Shown piece by piece: positions 27,934 through 39,100 of a stretch of 64,000 nucleotides of DNA. Source of the stretch: Saprospiraceae bacterium (lineage in GTDB: Bacteria; Bacteroidota; Bacteroidia; Chitinophagales; Saprospiraceae). The notes below the pieces were generated by a model, which made no database searches, had not been told where the DNA came from, and saw only the letters and a list, made by a program, of their open reading frames with translations. Where the stretch lies: contig JADKBO010000021.1 of the NCBI GenBank assembly GCA_016715105.1, positions 72,156-136,155 on the forward strand, written 5' to 3'. A program made the position numbers and the translations under genes. How positions within the stretch are numbered: position 1 is the stretch's first letter; every line of letters starts with the position of its first letter.

Positions 27934-28416
27934 TTATTGTTCTTCTCTCATTCTCAATATCTTATCGATATCAGCTGAGGTAATTTTTAATTTTGATGCT
28001 ACGACAGATTTATCCATACCCGAGTTGATAAGCAATACCACAGCTTCTTCCTTTACACTATTAGCTTTCGCCAATTCTTTCTTGGCCACTTCAACATATT
28101 TTTCTGTTTGCTCAATCTCTTTTCGTACTTGCTCGCTCTCTTTTCGTACTTGTTCGCTCTCTTTTCGTGCTTGTTCGCTTTCTTTTCGTGCTTGTTCGCT
28201 TTCTTGTTTTGCCTTTTTAAAAGACATGTATATATCATCAAGTTCAGCTTGAATATCTTCCTCCATACGGATATACTCTTCCAATTCCTTGCCCTCAACT
28301 GCCCTCTGTAATCGTCTTACTACTGGACGATATCTATCTGGAAATTCAACTTCATTAATATTCATGATGTGTTTTCTTGAGTCTATATTATACCAATCGG
28401 AAATGAATTTGACCAT
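27934..28416 (-). CDS. Coiled-coil protein, likely C-terminal remnant of an Rpn/PD-(D/E)XK transposase-like protein
   Basis: The 160-residue product starts MVKFISDWYN, has an acidic segment, then a heptad array of K/R-ESEQ units (about residues 72-110) and a C-terminal helix-turn-helix-like tail (DKSVVASKLKITSADIDKIL). The order 'coiled-coil then small HTH-like tail' resembles the C-terminal half of Rpn-family recombination-promoting nucleases. The nuclease domain itself is missing, so this may be a truncated gene or a separate small protein. Its N-terminus overlaps a region of short broken frames (28472-28626). Confidence 0.45.
   Translation of the reverse strand: MVKFISDWYNIDSRKHIMNINEVEFPDRYRPVVRRLQRAVEGKELEEYIRMEEDIQAELDDIYMSFKKAKQESEQARKESEQARKESEQVRKESEQVRKEIEQTEKYVEVAKKELAKANSVKEEAVVLLINSGMDKSVVASKLKITSADIDKILRMREEQ
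28108..28206. repeat. 21-bp tandem repeat within the coiled-coil gene
   Basis: About 4.5 imperfect copies of a 21-bp unit (core CTCTTTTCGTRCTTGTTCG on the plus strand) encode the heptad (Q-x-R-K-E-S-E). Unit number could vary by slippage without breaking the frame. Confidence 0.8.
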
Positions 28417-28830
28417 TTTCTTCTTGCAAATTTAATCGATATCTTCATCGTTCAATCCAGGCGAAGCTATGCTATTTCCCTCCGATCTCGATCAAATTTT
28501 CGACACAACAATTCTGGTCAATCCATATTCCGTTTGGTATATCTTGATCAAATATACTTAATAATATTTCGATTCCATCTCTTCTCTTTTTGATTAATTT
28601 CTTGAATTACAAATTTCATAGAGCAAATATTATTAGGCGATAATAAATCCAAAAACTTAATGTTCAACACATTTTTTTCTGTTTTTTTTGATGATTAGGA
28701 TTTTTACAGCTTAAAAAATATCCACACTTGTCAAATTATCGAACCGCAGATAACAACAATCATTAAGAAAATAGTTGTTGTTGGTTCTCAATCTATTGTT
28801 GATTGTTATATTTGTAAAAAAATAGATATA
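28417..28830. other. Intergenic with a possible small broken minus-strand gene
   Basis: On the minus strand a frame ending at 28472 reads DGIEILLSIFDQDIPNG followed by WIDQNCCVENLIEIGGK. A neighbouring frame upstream (MKFVIQEINQKE) would join it with one indel, giving about 50 residues. This may be a short gene or remnant ahead of the coiled-coil gene. Nothing else is recognised until the promoter of the HerA-like gene. Confidence 0.3.
28807..28814 (+). promoter_or_regulatory. Predicted -7 element TATATTTG for the HerA-like ATPase
   Basis: An exact TAnnTTTG match 17 nt before the ATG at 28831. TTG-rich sequence about 23 nt upstream (28779-28783) could supply the -33 element. Confidence 0.5.
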
Positions 28831-30420
28831 ATGTCAGTTGAGCAGTTGAAAAAAGACATCATTGAAGGATATCGCTTCACTGGAGGGTCAATTATAATGG
28901 GAGCTGGACGTATAGGTGATGAAATTTTAACAGACCACCTGGTGAGAATCCCTCTCAAAACCTTGAATAGACATGGTTTAATTGCAGGAGCAACGGGTAC
29001 GGGCAAAACAAAAACCCTACAAATTATAGCTGAGCAATTGTCGACCAACGGTATACCATGTTTATTGATGGATATCAAAGGTGACCTTTCTGGTATTGCT
29101 AAAATAGCGGACGAGAATCCTAAATTCATTGAAAGGCACGACAAAATTGGATTACCCTACATTCCTGATTCTAGCCCTGTTGAGTTCTTATCATTATCTG
29201 ATGAAGTTGGGGTAAGACTCAGAGCTACTGTTAGTGAATTTGGTCCTGTTTTATTCTCCAAAATACTTGACCTCAATGATACCCAAGGTGGTGTCATTTC
29301 TCTATTATTCAAATGGTGTGATGACAATCAGTTGCCATTGCTGGATTTGGATGATGTAAAAAAAGCATTGCAATATTTGACCAATGAAGGTAAAGATGCC
29401 ATCAAAGCGGAATATGGAAGTATTTCGTCCACAACAGTTGGTACCATCATGCGGAAAATCATAGAACTAGAACAGCAAGGTGCAAATGTATTTTTTGGCG
29501 AAGTATCTTTTGACCCAGATGATTTGTGTAGACTCGATAGCAGCGGAAAAGGCATGGTATCCATCTTGAGGGTTACAGATTTACAAGATAGGCCAAAGTT
29601 GTTTTCTACTTTTATGTTGCAAATATTGGCAGAAATTTATTCAACTTTCCCTGAAGAAGGGGATTTGGATAAACCTAAACTTTGTATTTTTATAGACGAA
29701 GCTCACCTAGTGTTCAACGAAGCTTCCAAGGTGTTGCAAGACCAAATAGAAACCATCATTAAGCTTATCAGGTCAAAAGGCGTTGGTATTTTCTTCTGCA
29801 CCCAGAATCCAACCGATATTCCAGATTCTGTACTCAGTCAGTTAGGTCTTAAAGTGCAACATGCTTTGAGAGCTTTTACTGCAAAAGATAGAAAAGCCAT
29901 CAAAATGGCATCAGAAAACTTTCCTTATACAACCAATTATGTTGTAGATGAATTGTTGACTTCTATGGGAATTGGGGAGGCAATGATCACTGCGCTCAAT
30001 GAAAAAGGTATTCCAACTCCTTTGGTTCACACTTATCTTCGTGCGCCACAATCACGCATGGATATCCTCACACAAAGAGAATTGGACGACATCATTTTCC
30101 GATCAATGATTGTTCCAAAATATCAAAATAAGATTGACAGAGAAAGTGCCTATGATATTTTATCTGGGAAGATAGAAGAAGCCCAAAGTGAACAAATTCA
30201 GGAAGAACTGAGGAGACAAAACGAAATGGCAAGACCTACTTCTAGTAGTCGACAAGAAAAATCAACATTCGAAAAAGTCATAAATAATTCAACTACACGT
30301 TCTATTGGTACTGCAGTAGCCAAAGAAATCACAAGAGGATTACTTGGCGTACTGGGCATAAAAACAACGACCAGAAGGACAACTTCAACACGCAAAAAAA
30401 GTGTCTTCCCCTGGTTTTAA
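28831..30420 (+). CDS. HerA-like ATPase/helicase, DUF853 family (YjgR-like)
   Basis: The 529-residue protein has Walker A AGATGTGKT (about 52-60), LLMDIKGDLSGIA, Walker B LCIFIDEAHLVF (about 285-296), and FFCTQNPTDIPDSVLSQLG, all typical of DUF853 HerA-type ATPases. The C-terminus is a Ser/Thr/Arg-rich linker and basic tail ending RTTSTRKKSVFPWF. Homologues are found across bacteria and are proposed DNA-processing or membrane-associated ATPases; the function is unproven. The LptF/LptG-type permease follows after 16 nt and is probably cotranscribed. Confidence 0.9.
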   Translation: MSVEQLKKDIIEGYRFTGGSIIMGAGRIGDEILTDHLVRIPLKTLNRHGLIAGATGTGKTKTLQIIAEQLSTNGIPCLLMDIKGDLSGIAKIADENPKFIERHDKIGLPYIPDSSPVEFLSLSDEVGVRLRATVSEFGPVLFSKILDLNDTQGGVISLLFKWCDDNQLPLLDLDDVKKALQYLTNEGKDAIKAEYGSISSTTVGTIMRKIIELEQQGANVFFGEVSFDPDDLCRLDSSGKGMVSILRVTDLQDRPKLFSTFMLQILAEIYSTFPEEGDLDKPKLCIFIDEAHLVFNEASKVLQDQIETIIKLIRSKGVGIFFCTQNPTDIPDSVLSQLGLKVQHALRAFTAKDRKAIKMASENFPYTTNYVVDELLTSMGIGEAMITALNEKGIPTPLVHTYLRAPQSRMDILTQRELDDIIFRSMIVPKYQNKIDRESAYDILSGKIEEAQSEQIQEELRRQNEMARPTSSSRQEKSTFEKVINNSTTRSIGTAVAKEITRGLLGVLGIKTTTRRTTSTRKKSVFPWF

Positions 30421-30436
30421 CTAGAACAAAAACATT

Positions 30437-31432
30437 TTGAAAAAAGTAGATTGGCTCATCTTACGAAGCTTCATGGGACCATACATTCTGTCATTTTTTG
30501 TGGCGGAGTTTGTGCTGATCATGCAGTTTATGTGGAAGTACATCGACGAAATCCTGGGTAAAGGGTTTTCAGTTCTTGATATTCTTGAACTGATAATCTA
30601 TTATGGGATGATGATAGTACCCATGGCTTTGCCAATATCTATTTTGATTGCCTCGGTCATGGTATTTGGAAATTTGGCCGAAAGATATGAGATGACTAGT
30701 CTCAAATCAGCAGGTATGCCTTTGATGCGCATTATGGCATCTGGAATTGCGCTTGCCTTTTTTACTTTTCTTTTTTCCGTTTTCACTTCCAATTATCTCA
30801 AACCAATTGCTTCTTTTCAATTCAAAAAGCGCTTTGAAGTAATCAGAAAGCAAAAATCAAGTTTATTTATAGAAGAAAAGGTTTTCAACGATGACTTCAA
30901 TGATTTTGTAATAAGGGTAGATAATAAAGCAGAGAATGATATTGACATGCAAGGTGTACTTATGTATGACCAGTCTCGAGCCGATCGCACTTTACTCAAC
31001 ATGATCAAGTCAGATTCTGCGAGGATGTTTACAGATAGTTCAGGTAGATATTTTGTCATGGATTTGTATAATGGCAGTATTTATCAAGAAGATCAGCGGA
31101 AAAAAAGAGATGATGGCACCACCTCCTACCCTTTGCTGAGAACATCTTATAAATCTTACCACAAGGTGCTCGACATGAGCGAGTTTAAATTTGACGAAGG
31201 TGGTTTGGACATCAATCGGAATAAGGAAGATATGCTCAACACTTTTCAATTACTTGATGCGATAGATTCCTTAGATACCAAGAAATCTGAGTTTCTCAAA
31301 AATTTAAAGTATGATTATCACGAGTTAAAAAATTTCTTTCCTGATTTGCCGTGGTTTAAGTCAGCATTGGCCTATCAAAAAGATACCGCTGCCATACAAA
31401 TTGACTTCACAAATCGAAAACAAAACCAATAA
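30437..31432 (+). CDS. LptF/LptG-family permease, N-terminal part (frameshift near 31400)
   Basis: The frame begins with TTG at 30437 (MKKVDWLILRSF). It has the family's N-terminal membrane bundle: LRSFMGPYILSFFVAEFVLIMQF, then MMIVPMALPISILIASVMVFGNLAERYEMTSLKSAGMPL, the diagnostic coupling-helix segment, and a third segment before NYLKPIASFQFKKRF. The periplasmic jelly-roll domain follows (about 135-300). The frame derails at IDFTNRKQNQ and the gene continues in the next entry. Family members extract lipopolysaccharide from the inner membrane together with LptB and deliver it to the Lpt bridge. Which of LptF or LptG it is cannot be told. Confidence 0.87.
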   Translation: MKKVDWLILRSFMGPYILSFFVAEFVLIMQFMWKYIDEILGKGFSVLDILELIIYYGMMIVPMALPISILIASVMVFGNLAERYEMTSLKSAGMPLMRIMASGIALAFFTFLFSVFTSNYLKPIASFQFKKRFEVIRKQKSSLFIEEKVFNDDFNDFVIRVDNKAENDIDMQGVLMYDQSRADRTLLNMIKSDSARMFTDSSGRYFVMDLYNGSIYQEDQRKKRDDGTTSYPLLRTSYKSYHKVLDMSEFKFDEGGLDINRNKEDMLNTFQLLDAIDSLDTKKSEFLKNLKYDYHELKNFFPDLPWFKSALAYQKDTAAIQIDFTNRKQNQ

Positions 31433-32090
31433 AGATAAAAGATTAGTTTTGGCAGAGACACAAATAGACACCAATCAAAGCATTGTACCCAAGGACTTAT
31501 TGTCAAATGCTAGAGCTTTGATAGAAGCACAACCACAGCAAGCTGGAATAAAAGGTATCCGTCAAAGTCAGTTATTTGATCTATCGCAATACAAAACATT
31601 TAGAGAAACGATTGATTCTGCTTCATACAGGGCCATACTCTTCCGAGCTTCTTCCATTGTGGGTGCAAGATTAGAAAATGCGCTCAGTGCGATGAATAAT
31701 AATTTTGACAATGAGCGTGTCAAACAAATGTATTTATTAAGGTTATTTCAACAATATAGCTTTGCTTTCATTTGCATAGTATTCATGTTTATAGGCGCAC
31801 CTTTAGGTTCCATAATCAGAAAAGGAGGTTATGGATACCCCTTTCTCATCGCCATTTTGTTTTATATGCTTTTCATCATTACCTCTATTATGGGTGAAAA
31901 ATTAACTAAAAATCAAACTTATAGCGGATTTACCGGTGCTTGGATATCGTCCATTATTTTGGTTCCTGTCGCCATTTATGTTACCATCAAAGCACAAAAA
32001 GATTCCAAATTTGAGGCCTTGCAAAATGCGATCGCTTATGTGACGGCCTTTATAATTAAAAAGTTTGGAAAAAAAGATCCATCTATTTGA
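31401..32090 (+). CDS. LptF/LptG-family permease, C-terminal part
   Basis: This continues the permease in another frame. The first 100 residues finish an insert of variable length (Bacteroidota LptF/G proteins are longer than E. coli's). Three C-terminal membrane segments follow: YSFAFICIVFMFIGAPLGSIIRKGG, PFLIAILFYMLFIITSIMGEKL, and WISSIILVPVAIYVTIKAQ. GAPLGSIIRKGGYG is the family's conserved C-terminal motif. The combined size of about 550 residues is normal. The single break in an A-rich run suggests a sequencing indel. Confidence 0.87.
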   Translation: MTSQIENKTNKDKRLVLAETQIDTNQSIVPKDLLSNARALIEAQPQQAGIKGIRQSQLFDLSQYKTFRETIDSASYRAILFRASSIVGARLENALSAMNNNFDNERVKQMYLLRLFQQYSFAFICIVFMFIGAPLGSIIRKGGYGYPFLIAILFYMLFIITSIMGEKLTKNQTYSGFTGAWISSIILVPVAIYVTIKAQKDSKFEALQNAIAYVTAFIIKKFGKKDPSI

Positions 32091-32187
32091 TCAAAATCAT
32101 GCCGTTAAAAAGCCATATTTCATCTAGGATTATAACTAAAATTCATTTTGAGCGTTCCATAGATAACGATACTAATCAGACAAATCA

Positions 32188-34428
32188 ATGAAATTATACT
32201 TGTCCATACTTATTTCTCTTTTCTTTTCAGTATCGTCTAATCTTTTTGCACAGACATTAGTACCTGTAGATATTCCCATCATTGTCAACGGTAAAACATT
32301 AAATTCGGCATTTGTAGGTGGCTTATCTGCTCCTCAATTTTCTCAAATAGATTTAGATAATGACGGTAAAAAAGACCTTTTCATCTTTGATAGGAATGGT
32401 AATGTCAAAATGACTTTTTTGAATAAAGGAGGAATCGGTGAAGTGAATTATCAATATGCTCCTCAGTATGAATCATTTTTTCCAAATATGCATACTTGGT
32501 GTTTGCTCAAAGATTTCAACGGCGACGGGATTGAGGACATTTTTAAAGCTCCAGATGTCTTGGGCATTGCAGGAATTGAAGTTTGGCGAGGAAAAAGAAA
32601 CAATGGACAATTATCATTTGAAAAAATTAAAAATCCAGAATTTGCTGTTGATGTATTGACCTATAAATTCAATAATATAGTTTCTAATATTTATGCTTCC
32701 ATCATTGACCTCACTGGAATTGAGGATGTAGATAATGATGGTGACATGGATATTTTATCGTTTGAACCCGATGGAAGTTTTCTGCAACTTTACCTCAATA
32801 AAGCTGTAGAACAAGGCATGGGAAGAGATACCTTCATCATGACTTTTGAAGAGAATTGTTTCGGTAAATTTGTTGAAAACCAATTTTCTGAAGCCATCGT
32901 TTTGAGCAATAACAGCAAAGATTGTGCGAGTTTTATAAAAGGTAATAGCAGACCAGGTGATAGACATTCTGGTTCGACAGTGACTGCTTCCGATATTGAT
33001 TGTGATGGGGATGTTGATATCTTTTTGGGCGATATTGGCGCAGAGTTTTTGACTTTTCTCAGAAATGGAGGTACGCCAACCAACAGTTGGATGACCGATC
33101 AAGATGCAAGATGGCCAATAAATGACGAATCTGTAAGGATCAGAATTTTTCCTGCAGCTTTTGTTATGGATGTAAATAATGATGGTAAAAAGGACGTCAT
33201 TGTGGCCTCAAATGAATCTGGAAATGGCCAGAATAGGAACAATGTATGGCTATACCTCAATGAAGGAGAAGCTTGTAATCCTGATTTCAAATTAAGTACC
33301 AAGAATTTTCTGGTTGATGAAATGCTCATCACGAGTGTTGGCAGTCATCCTGCTTTTTATGACTACAATGGAGATGGGCTATTGGACATGATAGTCGGTA
33401 CAAATGGAGTTGGAGAAGCAGGACAGACAAGGCAAAATAGGATGTTTTTATTTACCAATATCGGAACAAAAAATAGCCCTGCATTTGAATTGACTAATGA
33501 AGACTTTTTGCAACTCTCTGCATTTCCCAATACCTTGAGTAGGCTTGCCCCGTGTTTTGGAGATTTGGATGGCGATGGAGATGCTGATCTTTTTGTCGGA
33601 AATTCTCAGGGCGGCGTATTGTTGTTTCAAAATGACGGTCTTGAGCAAGGTAAAACTAACTTTAGGCTCATTACCACAGATTTTCAAAACATATTTGTTG
33701 GCCCAAATTCCTCACCAGTAATCTATGATTTTGACAAGGATGGTTTGTTGGATTTCATCATTGGTGAAAGCAACAACAGTCTGAATTTTTATAAAAATAA
33801 AGGAAGTAAAAATGCTCCATTTTTTGATGATTTGAGCAATGAGTTGCCAAACACCGACAATCTCGGCAAACTTTTCAACAATAATAATTTCGCAACTCAA
33901 AACGGATCACCTGAAGTGTTTGCTTCCTCAGGTCAGATGTACTTGTTGATGGGCAACAACTCAGACAGTTTGAGTTTGTATGTGGCAACTTCTACTGACC
34001 CAACAACGCCTTTTGTATTATTAAAGCGAAATGTGCTTCCCAAAAATATCGGCAAACGACTCAATGCTGCAGTAGCAGATCTCAACAATGATGGAAAATT
34101 GGATTTTATGATCGGAAATGAAAGAGGTGGCCTTACATATTTTGCCTCAGACATTGTCATCGGGGACCCAATAACGAGTATTACTTCTACTGCAATCTCT
34201 AATGAATACCAAATCTTTCCAAATCCTGCCAGTGAAGAAATAATTGTCTCAGGAATCAAAGAAAATACCCATTTTTTAATTTTAAACACTGCTGGTCAAA
34301 TAATACAAAGAGGGCAATTCGCAAATGAAATGGAGAAACTAGACCTTCAACAATTAAGATCAGGTGTTTATTTCTTGCAGTTGATGACTCCCAACCATCA
34401 CACGACTTTGCGTTTTTCAAAGATATAA
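32188..34428 (+). CDS. FG-GAP/VCBS repeat protein with T9SS type A sorting domain
   Basis: The 746-residue protein has a signal peptide (MKLYLSILISLFFSVSSNLFAQ region, cleavage near 22). Repeated calcium-loop motifs of the FG-GAP/VCBS type follow: DLDNDGKKDLFIFD, DFNGDGIEDIF, DVDNDGDMDIL, DCDGDVDIF, DVNNDGKKDVI, DYNGDGLLDMI, DLDGDGDADLF, DFDKDGLLDFI and DLNNDGKLDFM. They form an integrin-alpha-like beta-propeller. The tail IFPNPASEEIIVSG ... GVYFLQLM is a type A sorting domain. It should be a secreted or surface-bound calcium-stabilised protein, possibly a binding module. No catalytic domain is seen. Confidence 0.92.
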   Translation: MKLYLSILISLFFSVSSNLFAQTLVPVDIPIIVNGKTLNSAFVGGLSAPQFSQIDLDNDGKKDLFIFDRNGNVKMTFLNKGGIGEVNYQYAPQYESFFPNMHTWCLLKDFNGDGIEDIFKAPDVLGIAGIEVWRGKRNNGQLSFEKIKNPEFAVDVLTYKFNNIVSNIYASIIDLTGIEDVDNDGDMDILSFEPDGSFLQLYLNKAVEQGMGRDTFIMTFEENCFGKFVENQFSEAIVLSNNSKDCASFIKGNSRPGDRHSGSTVTASDIDCDGDVDIFLGDIGAEFLTFLRNGGTPTNSWMTDQDARWPINDESVRIRIFPAAFVMDVNNDGKKDVIVASNESGNGQNRNNVWLYLNEGEACNPDFKLSTKNFLVDEMLITSVGSHPAFYDYNGDGLLDMIVGTNGVGEAGQTRQNRMFLFTNIGTKNSPAFELTNEDFLQLSAFPNTLSRLAPCFGDLDGDGDADLFVGNSQGGVLLFQNDGLEQGKTNFRLITTDFQNIFVGPNSSPVIYDFDKDGLLDFIIGESNNSLNFYKNKGSKNAPFFDDLSNELPNTDNLGKLFNNNNFATQNGSPEVFASSGQMYLLMGNNSDSLSLYVATSTDPTTPFVLLKRNVLPKNIGKRLNAAVADLNNDGKLDFMIGNERGGLTYFASDIVIGDPITSITSTAISNEYQIFPNPASEEIIVSGIKENTHFLILNTAGQIIQRGQFANEMEKLDLQQLRSGVYFLQLMTPNHHTTLRFSKI

Positions 34429-34624
34429 AATCATCTCCTTTATAGAACAAGGAAATAAATTCTTTAGCGAAAAAGGTTCTCATTTAGACTTACCGAATAT
34501 TATGTAAAAGGCAAATTCAACATTTCTCATTTTGATAAAATGAAGTGAAATCCTCCAGAAATCAAAATTATTTTCTAAATTTCATAGTTCAAATCTTAAT
34601 TCACCCATACCACATTTATAAATC

Positions 34625-35800
34625 ATGAAAAGGTTTATAGTCATCTTTGCGATCAATTTATTATTTCAAGCTTCCTACGGGCAAAAATTATATGAGTATG
34701 AGAACAAAGACTCCAGGGTCAGCAGTTTTGAAAATCTCCATGGAACAACCGGACAAGGTGGCCAATCAAATAAAGGGGCCAAAGGGAATGCTTTTGAAAG
34801 TATCAAAAAAGGGACAACCAAAGTATTGCTAGATGTAAAAGGTGCCGGTGAAATACAAAGGATATGGATGACTTTAAATGATAGGAGTCCGCAAATGCTG
34901 AGATCATTGCGATTACAAATGTTTTGGGATGGTGATGCAAAGCCTGCAGTAGACGTGCCATTAGGAGATTTTTTTGGAGTTGGTTTGGGTTTGACAACCA
35001 AATTTGAATCTGCATTATTTACAAGTCCAGAAGGTAGATCTTTCAATTGTTATATTCCTATGCCCTATAAAAAAGGAGCAAAAGTGCAAATTGTGAATGA
35101 GAGTGATAAAGATTTACAGATGTTCTACTATGACATTGATTATGTGATCTCAGATTCAATGCCACACAATGCGCTTTATTTCCATGCATTTTGGATAAGA
35201 CAAAAGACCTCCGAACTGGGCCAAGACTTTGTTTTTCTCCCAAAACTAAATGGCAAAGGCAGGTATTTGGGTGTAAATATGGGCGTAAATGCTGACCAAA
35301 ATATGAAAGAATCGTGGTGGGGAGAAGGTGAAGTTAAAATCTATAAAGATGGTGACAAACAATTCCCCACGATCAATGGCACTGGGGCAGAAGATTATAT
35401 AGGAACAGGCTGGGGATTGGGAACTTACTCAAACAGCTTTCAAGGCTGTACGGTCGCCAATGACAGCTCGAGTCAATACGCATTTTATAGATATCACATT
35501 CCAGATCAAATTTATTTCAAAACTGATATTTCATGTAGCATTCAACAAATTGGTGGCTGCAACAGAGATATTTATCGCGAGCTGATCAAAAAACAGGTGC
35601 AAACAAAGCCAATTTCAGTTCACTTAGATGGTAATTTCAGGCGTTTGCTCGATGATCCTTTAGATGTTATGAACAATGCGTTCCCAAACGGCTGGGTCAA
35701 TTTTTATAGAATTGATGATTATTCTGCAACAACCTATTTTTATCTAGATAAAACAAGTAGCAATCTAGAGCCTTTAAAAACAGTTTCAGAACGATTATAA
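34625..35800 (+). CDS. DUF2961 protein (glycoside hydrolase family 172-like)
   Basis: The 391-residue protein has a signal peptide ending near ASYGQ (residue 20). DUF2961/GH172 features include VLLDVKGAGEIQRIWMTL, PAVDVPLGDFFGVG, the FNCYIPMPYKKGAKVQIVNES segment, and NGTGAEDYIGTGWG with the conserved Glu-Asp likely in the catalytic site. GH172 members act on fructofuranosyl or arabinofuranosyl glycans. The substrate here is unknown. It has no sorting domain, so it is probably periplasmic. It seems monocistronic, with about 200 nt upstream free. Confidence 0.88.
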   Translation: MKRFIVIFAINLLFQASYGQKLYEYENKDSRVSSFENLHGTTGQGGQSNKGAKGNAFESIKKGTTKVLLDVKGAGEIQRIWMTLNDRSPQMLRSLRLQMFWDGDAKPAVDVPLGDFFGVGLGLTTKFESALFTSPEGRSFNCYIPMPYKKGAKVQIVNESDKDLQMFYYDIDYVISDSMPHNALYFHAFWIRQKTSELGQDFVFLPKLNGKGRYLGVNMGVNADQNMKESWWGEGEVKIYKDGDKQFPTINGTGAEDYIGTGWGLGTYSNSFQGCTVANDSSSQYAFYRYHIPDQIYFKTDISCSIQQIGGCNRDIYRELIKKQVQTKPISVHLDGNFRRLLDDPLDVMNNAFPNGWVNFYRIDDYSATTYFYLDKTSSNLEPLKTVSERL

Positions 35801-36190
35801 ACTGATGTTTTTAAAGATTTTTTTTAGCTAAATCCATGAGTACCAATCATTAAATATTAATAGAATTTTGTGGATTTAATTTATTACAAATTTCTTTCAT
35901 AAATCAACGCTTATTTTGTTTCTTTGGATTCCCATAGCAACAAAATATCTATTCAATTTAGCATAAAATAATACAGTAAATTGAATAATAGAAAATTATC
36001 CAAGTGGTAATGTGGTGATTTTGTAGCAAAATACTACTTAAAATTATTACAACATAAGGCAATGCAATCAGAATGAGCGCATTAAATCCTATTTCTATTT
36101 TGCAATCGTATATTATTGAAGACGTAAAATGCGTTTCTGCTTGGTGGGTCAGATTTAAATTTATTTATTCAATTTCCCTAAAAGGTCGAT
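35801..36190. other. Intergenic, no gene seen
   Basis: An AT-rich spacer before the giant surface-protein gene. The short frame at 36073 is not protein-like. No exact TAnnTTTG element is found near the TTG start at 36191. Confidence 0.45.
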
Positions 36191-39100
36191 TTGAGAGCTT
36201 TTGTACTTTTATTGCTAATTCTTTTAACTTGTCGGATAACAGCGCAATCCTGTATCCTGCAAAATTTCAGTATACCGGATGATCGTTTTGTCTCCATTCC
36301 CATCATCATTTCTGGTGCTACTACCGATCTGACAAATGACAAAATTTGCAACATTACGTTAGAATTCAATCACGAGTCCATCAATCAACTCAGGATGAGT
36401 CTTGTTTCACCAAGTGGTCAAAAAATTGACCTCTTAGGACCAGCTACTGCACCTTCCAATCCGTCTTTTCCTCCTATTGAGTATGATATTTCATTTGTAC
36501 AATGTACAGCAACAGCAGTACCAGCATTGGGTTATAGCGCCAGATGGGACAATGATCAAATTTGGTTTGGATCGCTAATACAAGGAAGTTACTTTCCATA
36601 TAACGGCTGTTTGGAAGGTCTGAATACTGGCCAAATCAACGGCACATGGGTGCTTGAAATAGAAGACGTTTCTCAGTTTGATGTTGGAACTCTAGCCTGT
36701 ATATCCATAGAATTTTGCAATTCCAAAAATATAAACACGCAATTTTGCGATACCAGAGCGGGATCCTTTACGATAGCGAGTGATAGTTATTGCACCAATG
36801 AGGTATACAATTTTGGCGCAATAACAAGATTTCCACAAGGGCAATCTCCATCACCTCAATACATCAATAGATACGTAATAACCAGTGGAACGAGAGTCGA
36901 GGCATACTCTGACAATACATTGGATATCAACCAATTGTCGGCAGGAACCTACAAAGTATGTCAATTCAGTGTTTTAGCAATTGACACTTCAAAGTTACCT
37001 GTTGTTGGCTCAATCATCAACCAAGGAGATTTTGGATCAGAATTCGCTCGGCTAGGCCTATGTGGTGCAGTATCCAATACCTGTATCGACCTCATCGCAA
37101 AACCAGTGAAGGATTCTGTATTCATCACACCTCCGCCTATTTGTAATGGTAGCTCTTATCAATTTAGGAACATGAGTTTCACGACACAAGACACATTCTA
37201 TGTACCTGTATCGGCTGTCGATCCAAACTTGTGTGACACCATTTATGTGATAGACCTCAAAGTCATCGATCTCAATCCTACTATTGTTGCTGATAATCCA
37301 AACTTGGCGTGTAATCTCAGTACTATACAATTGACCGCAACAAAAACGGGTTATACCAACATGGCAACCTATACTTGGTCAACATCAGATGGAAATATTA
37401 CTTCCAGTAATTTAGACACGGCCAATATCGATAAAATAGGAACTTATAATTTGGTGGTCAATGATCAAGGATGTACAGATATGACCAGTCTGACCATTAC
37501 CTATGACCCCACTACGCCTACCTTGACTGTCAGCACAGATACCATCACGTGTACAGAACCATTAGCTACCATTCGTGTGACTACCTCATCCTCGTTTGCG
37601 ATTACAAACATAGATTGGATGGGCGCCGGCACTCCATTACCTCCGGATGGACTTTCCATTGGCATACCTGGTACTTACAATGGCTTAGTAACCCATGCAG
37701 ATGGATGTGTGGTTCCAATAGAAGCAAGAATTTCCATAGATACTGCAACCATACTACCCCAACTTGTTGCAAATCCCATGGACTTTGATTGTAGAAATAG
37801 AAGTACTTCTTTGAGCATCAATAATGCTGCTATTTTTAGCACAACATCCAACTACTTTCATAGAAATGATATAACGGGTCTTTTTGCGCCAGTAAGCTTT
37901 CCAGATAATGTGGTATTGATAGGGATCTATAAAGTCGATGCTGTCATGGCTAGAAATGGATGCCCCGTGAGTGCAGAAGTGAATGTCCGTGATACGAGTT
38001 ATATCCCTAATGTAAGTTTAGAAACATTTTGTAGAGGGAATGAAGTATGGGTTCAAGCTGTCGCTGACAGACCTGCAGGAACGCTAATCTGGAATGGACC
38101 AGGTGGTGCTGTTTTTACTCCCAATGGTTTGCAACAAAGAGTTTTGATTGATGGAGCATATAGTCTGAGTTTTACTTCTGCTAGTGGTTGTGACGCTCCA
38201 AACACCAACATTCAAATCACACAACGAAACGAATTTCCAGTTTTTGATGTGGCTGATGACAGCATCAGTTGCGTCATGAATACTGTGCAACTCAAGCTCA
38301 CACAACAAATTGCAACCGCCACATATTCTTGGAATGGCCCTTTCAATTTTACTTCATCTGAAGCTGTTCCTACCGTTTCTGCAGTTGGTCAATACTTTGG
38401 AGAAGCAAGATTAGCGAATGGCTGCATCACAAGAGATACAGCAAACATCACCCTTTTCATATCAGTAGCGGATCCTACTTTTGCTCCTGACATCATCGTG
38501 GACTGTTCGATGGATACGATACAGCTTATTCCTCAAGATACCATAAATTATAGATATGTGTGGATTGATTCATTATCCCCACCCATCATATCACCTTTAA
38601 ATCAAGCCATTGCTTTGGTTCAAGAACCGGGAATCTATAGGGTTCATGCAATAGATAATATGACCAATTGCATCATAAAGAAAGAAATACAAGTCGGGGA
38701 TGAGAGAGATTTACCGGTGTTGGACTCTGTCATTACGAAAAAAACATGTACAACCAATTCTACAGCCTCAATTGCTGTGAGTATAGACACTCTTAGTAAA
38801 ATGCAAGGCATCCAATGGACAGGACCAAATGGATTTACCTCCAATATGCTCACGATAGATGACTTACAAGAAGGTACTTACGTTTATAAACTGACCACAC
38901 TCAAAGGTTGTAATCTCAAAGATACCTTTACCATTATCCACGACGTCATTTTACCCATTCTGGATTCGGTGGCTTTAAAACCATTTGATACTATTTATTG
39001 TGATAATGATTTTTCCATACTGATCACGGCCAGATCTGACAATGCAGGAGATCAATTTATTTGGTCGGGCGGTTCAGCAGTATTTTCCAACAATGCTCAA

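Noticed and set aside
28025..28311. Ser/Cys/Phe-rich repeat frames on the plus strand
   Set aside because: They are the antisense of the coiled-coil 21-bp repeat.
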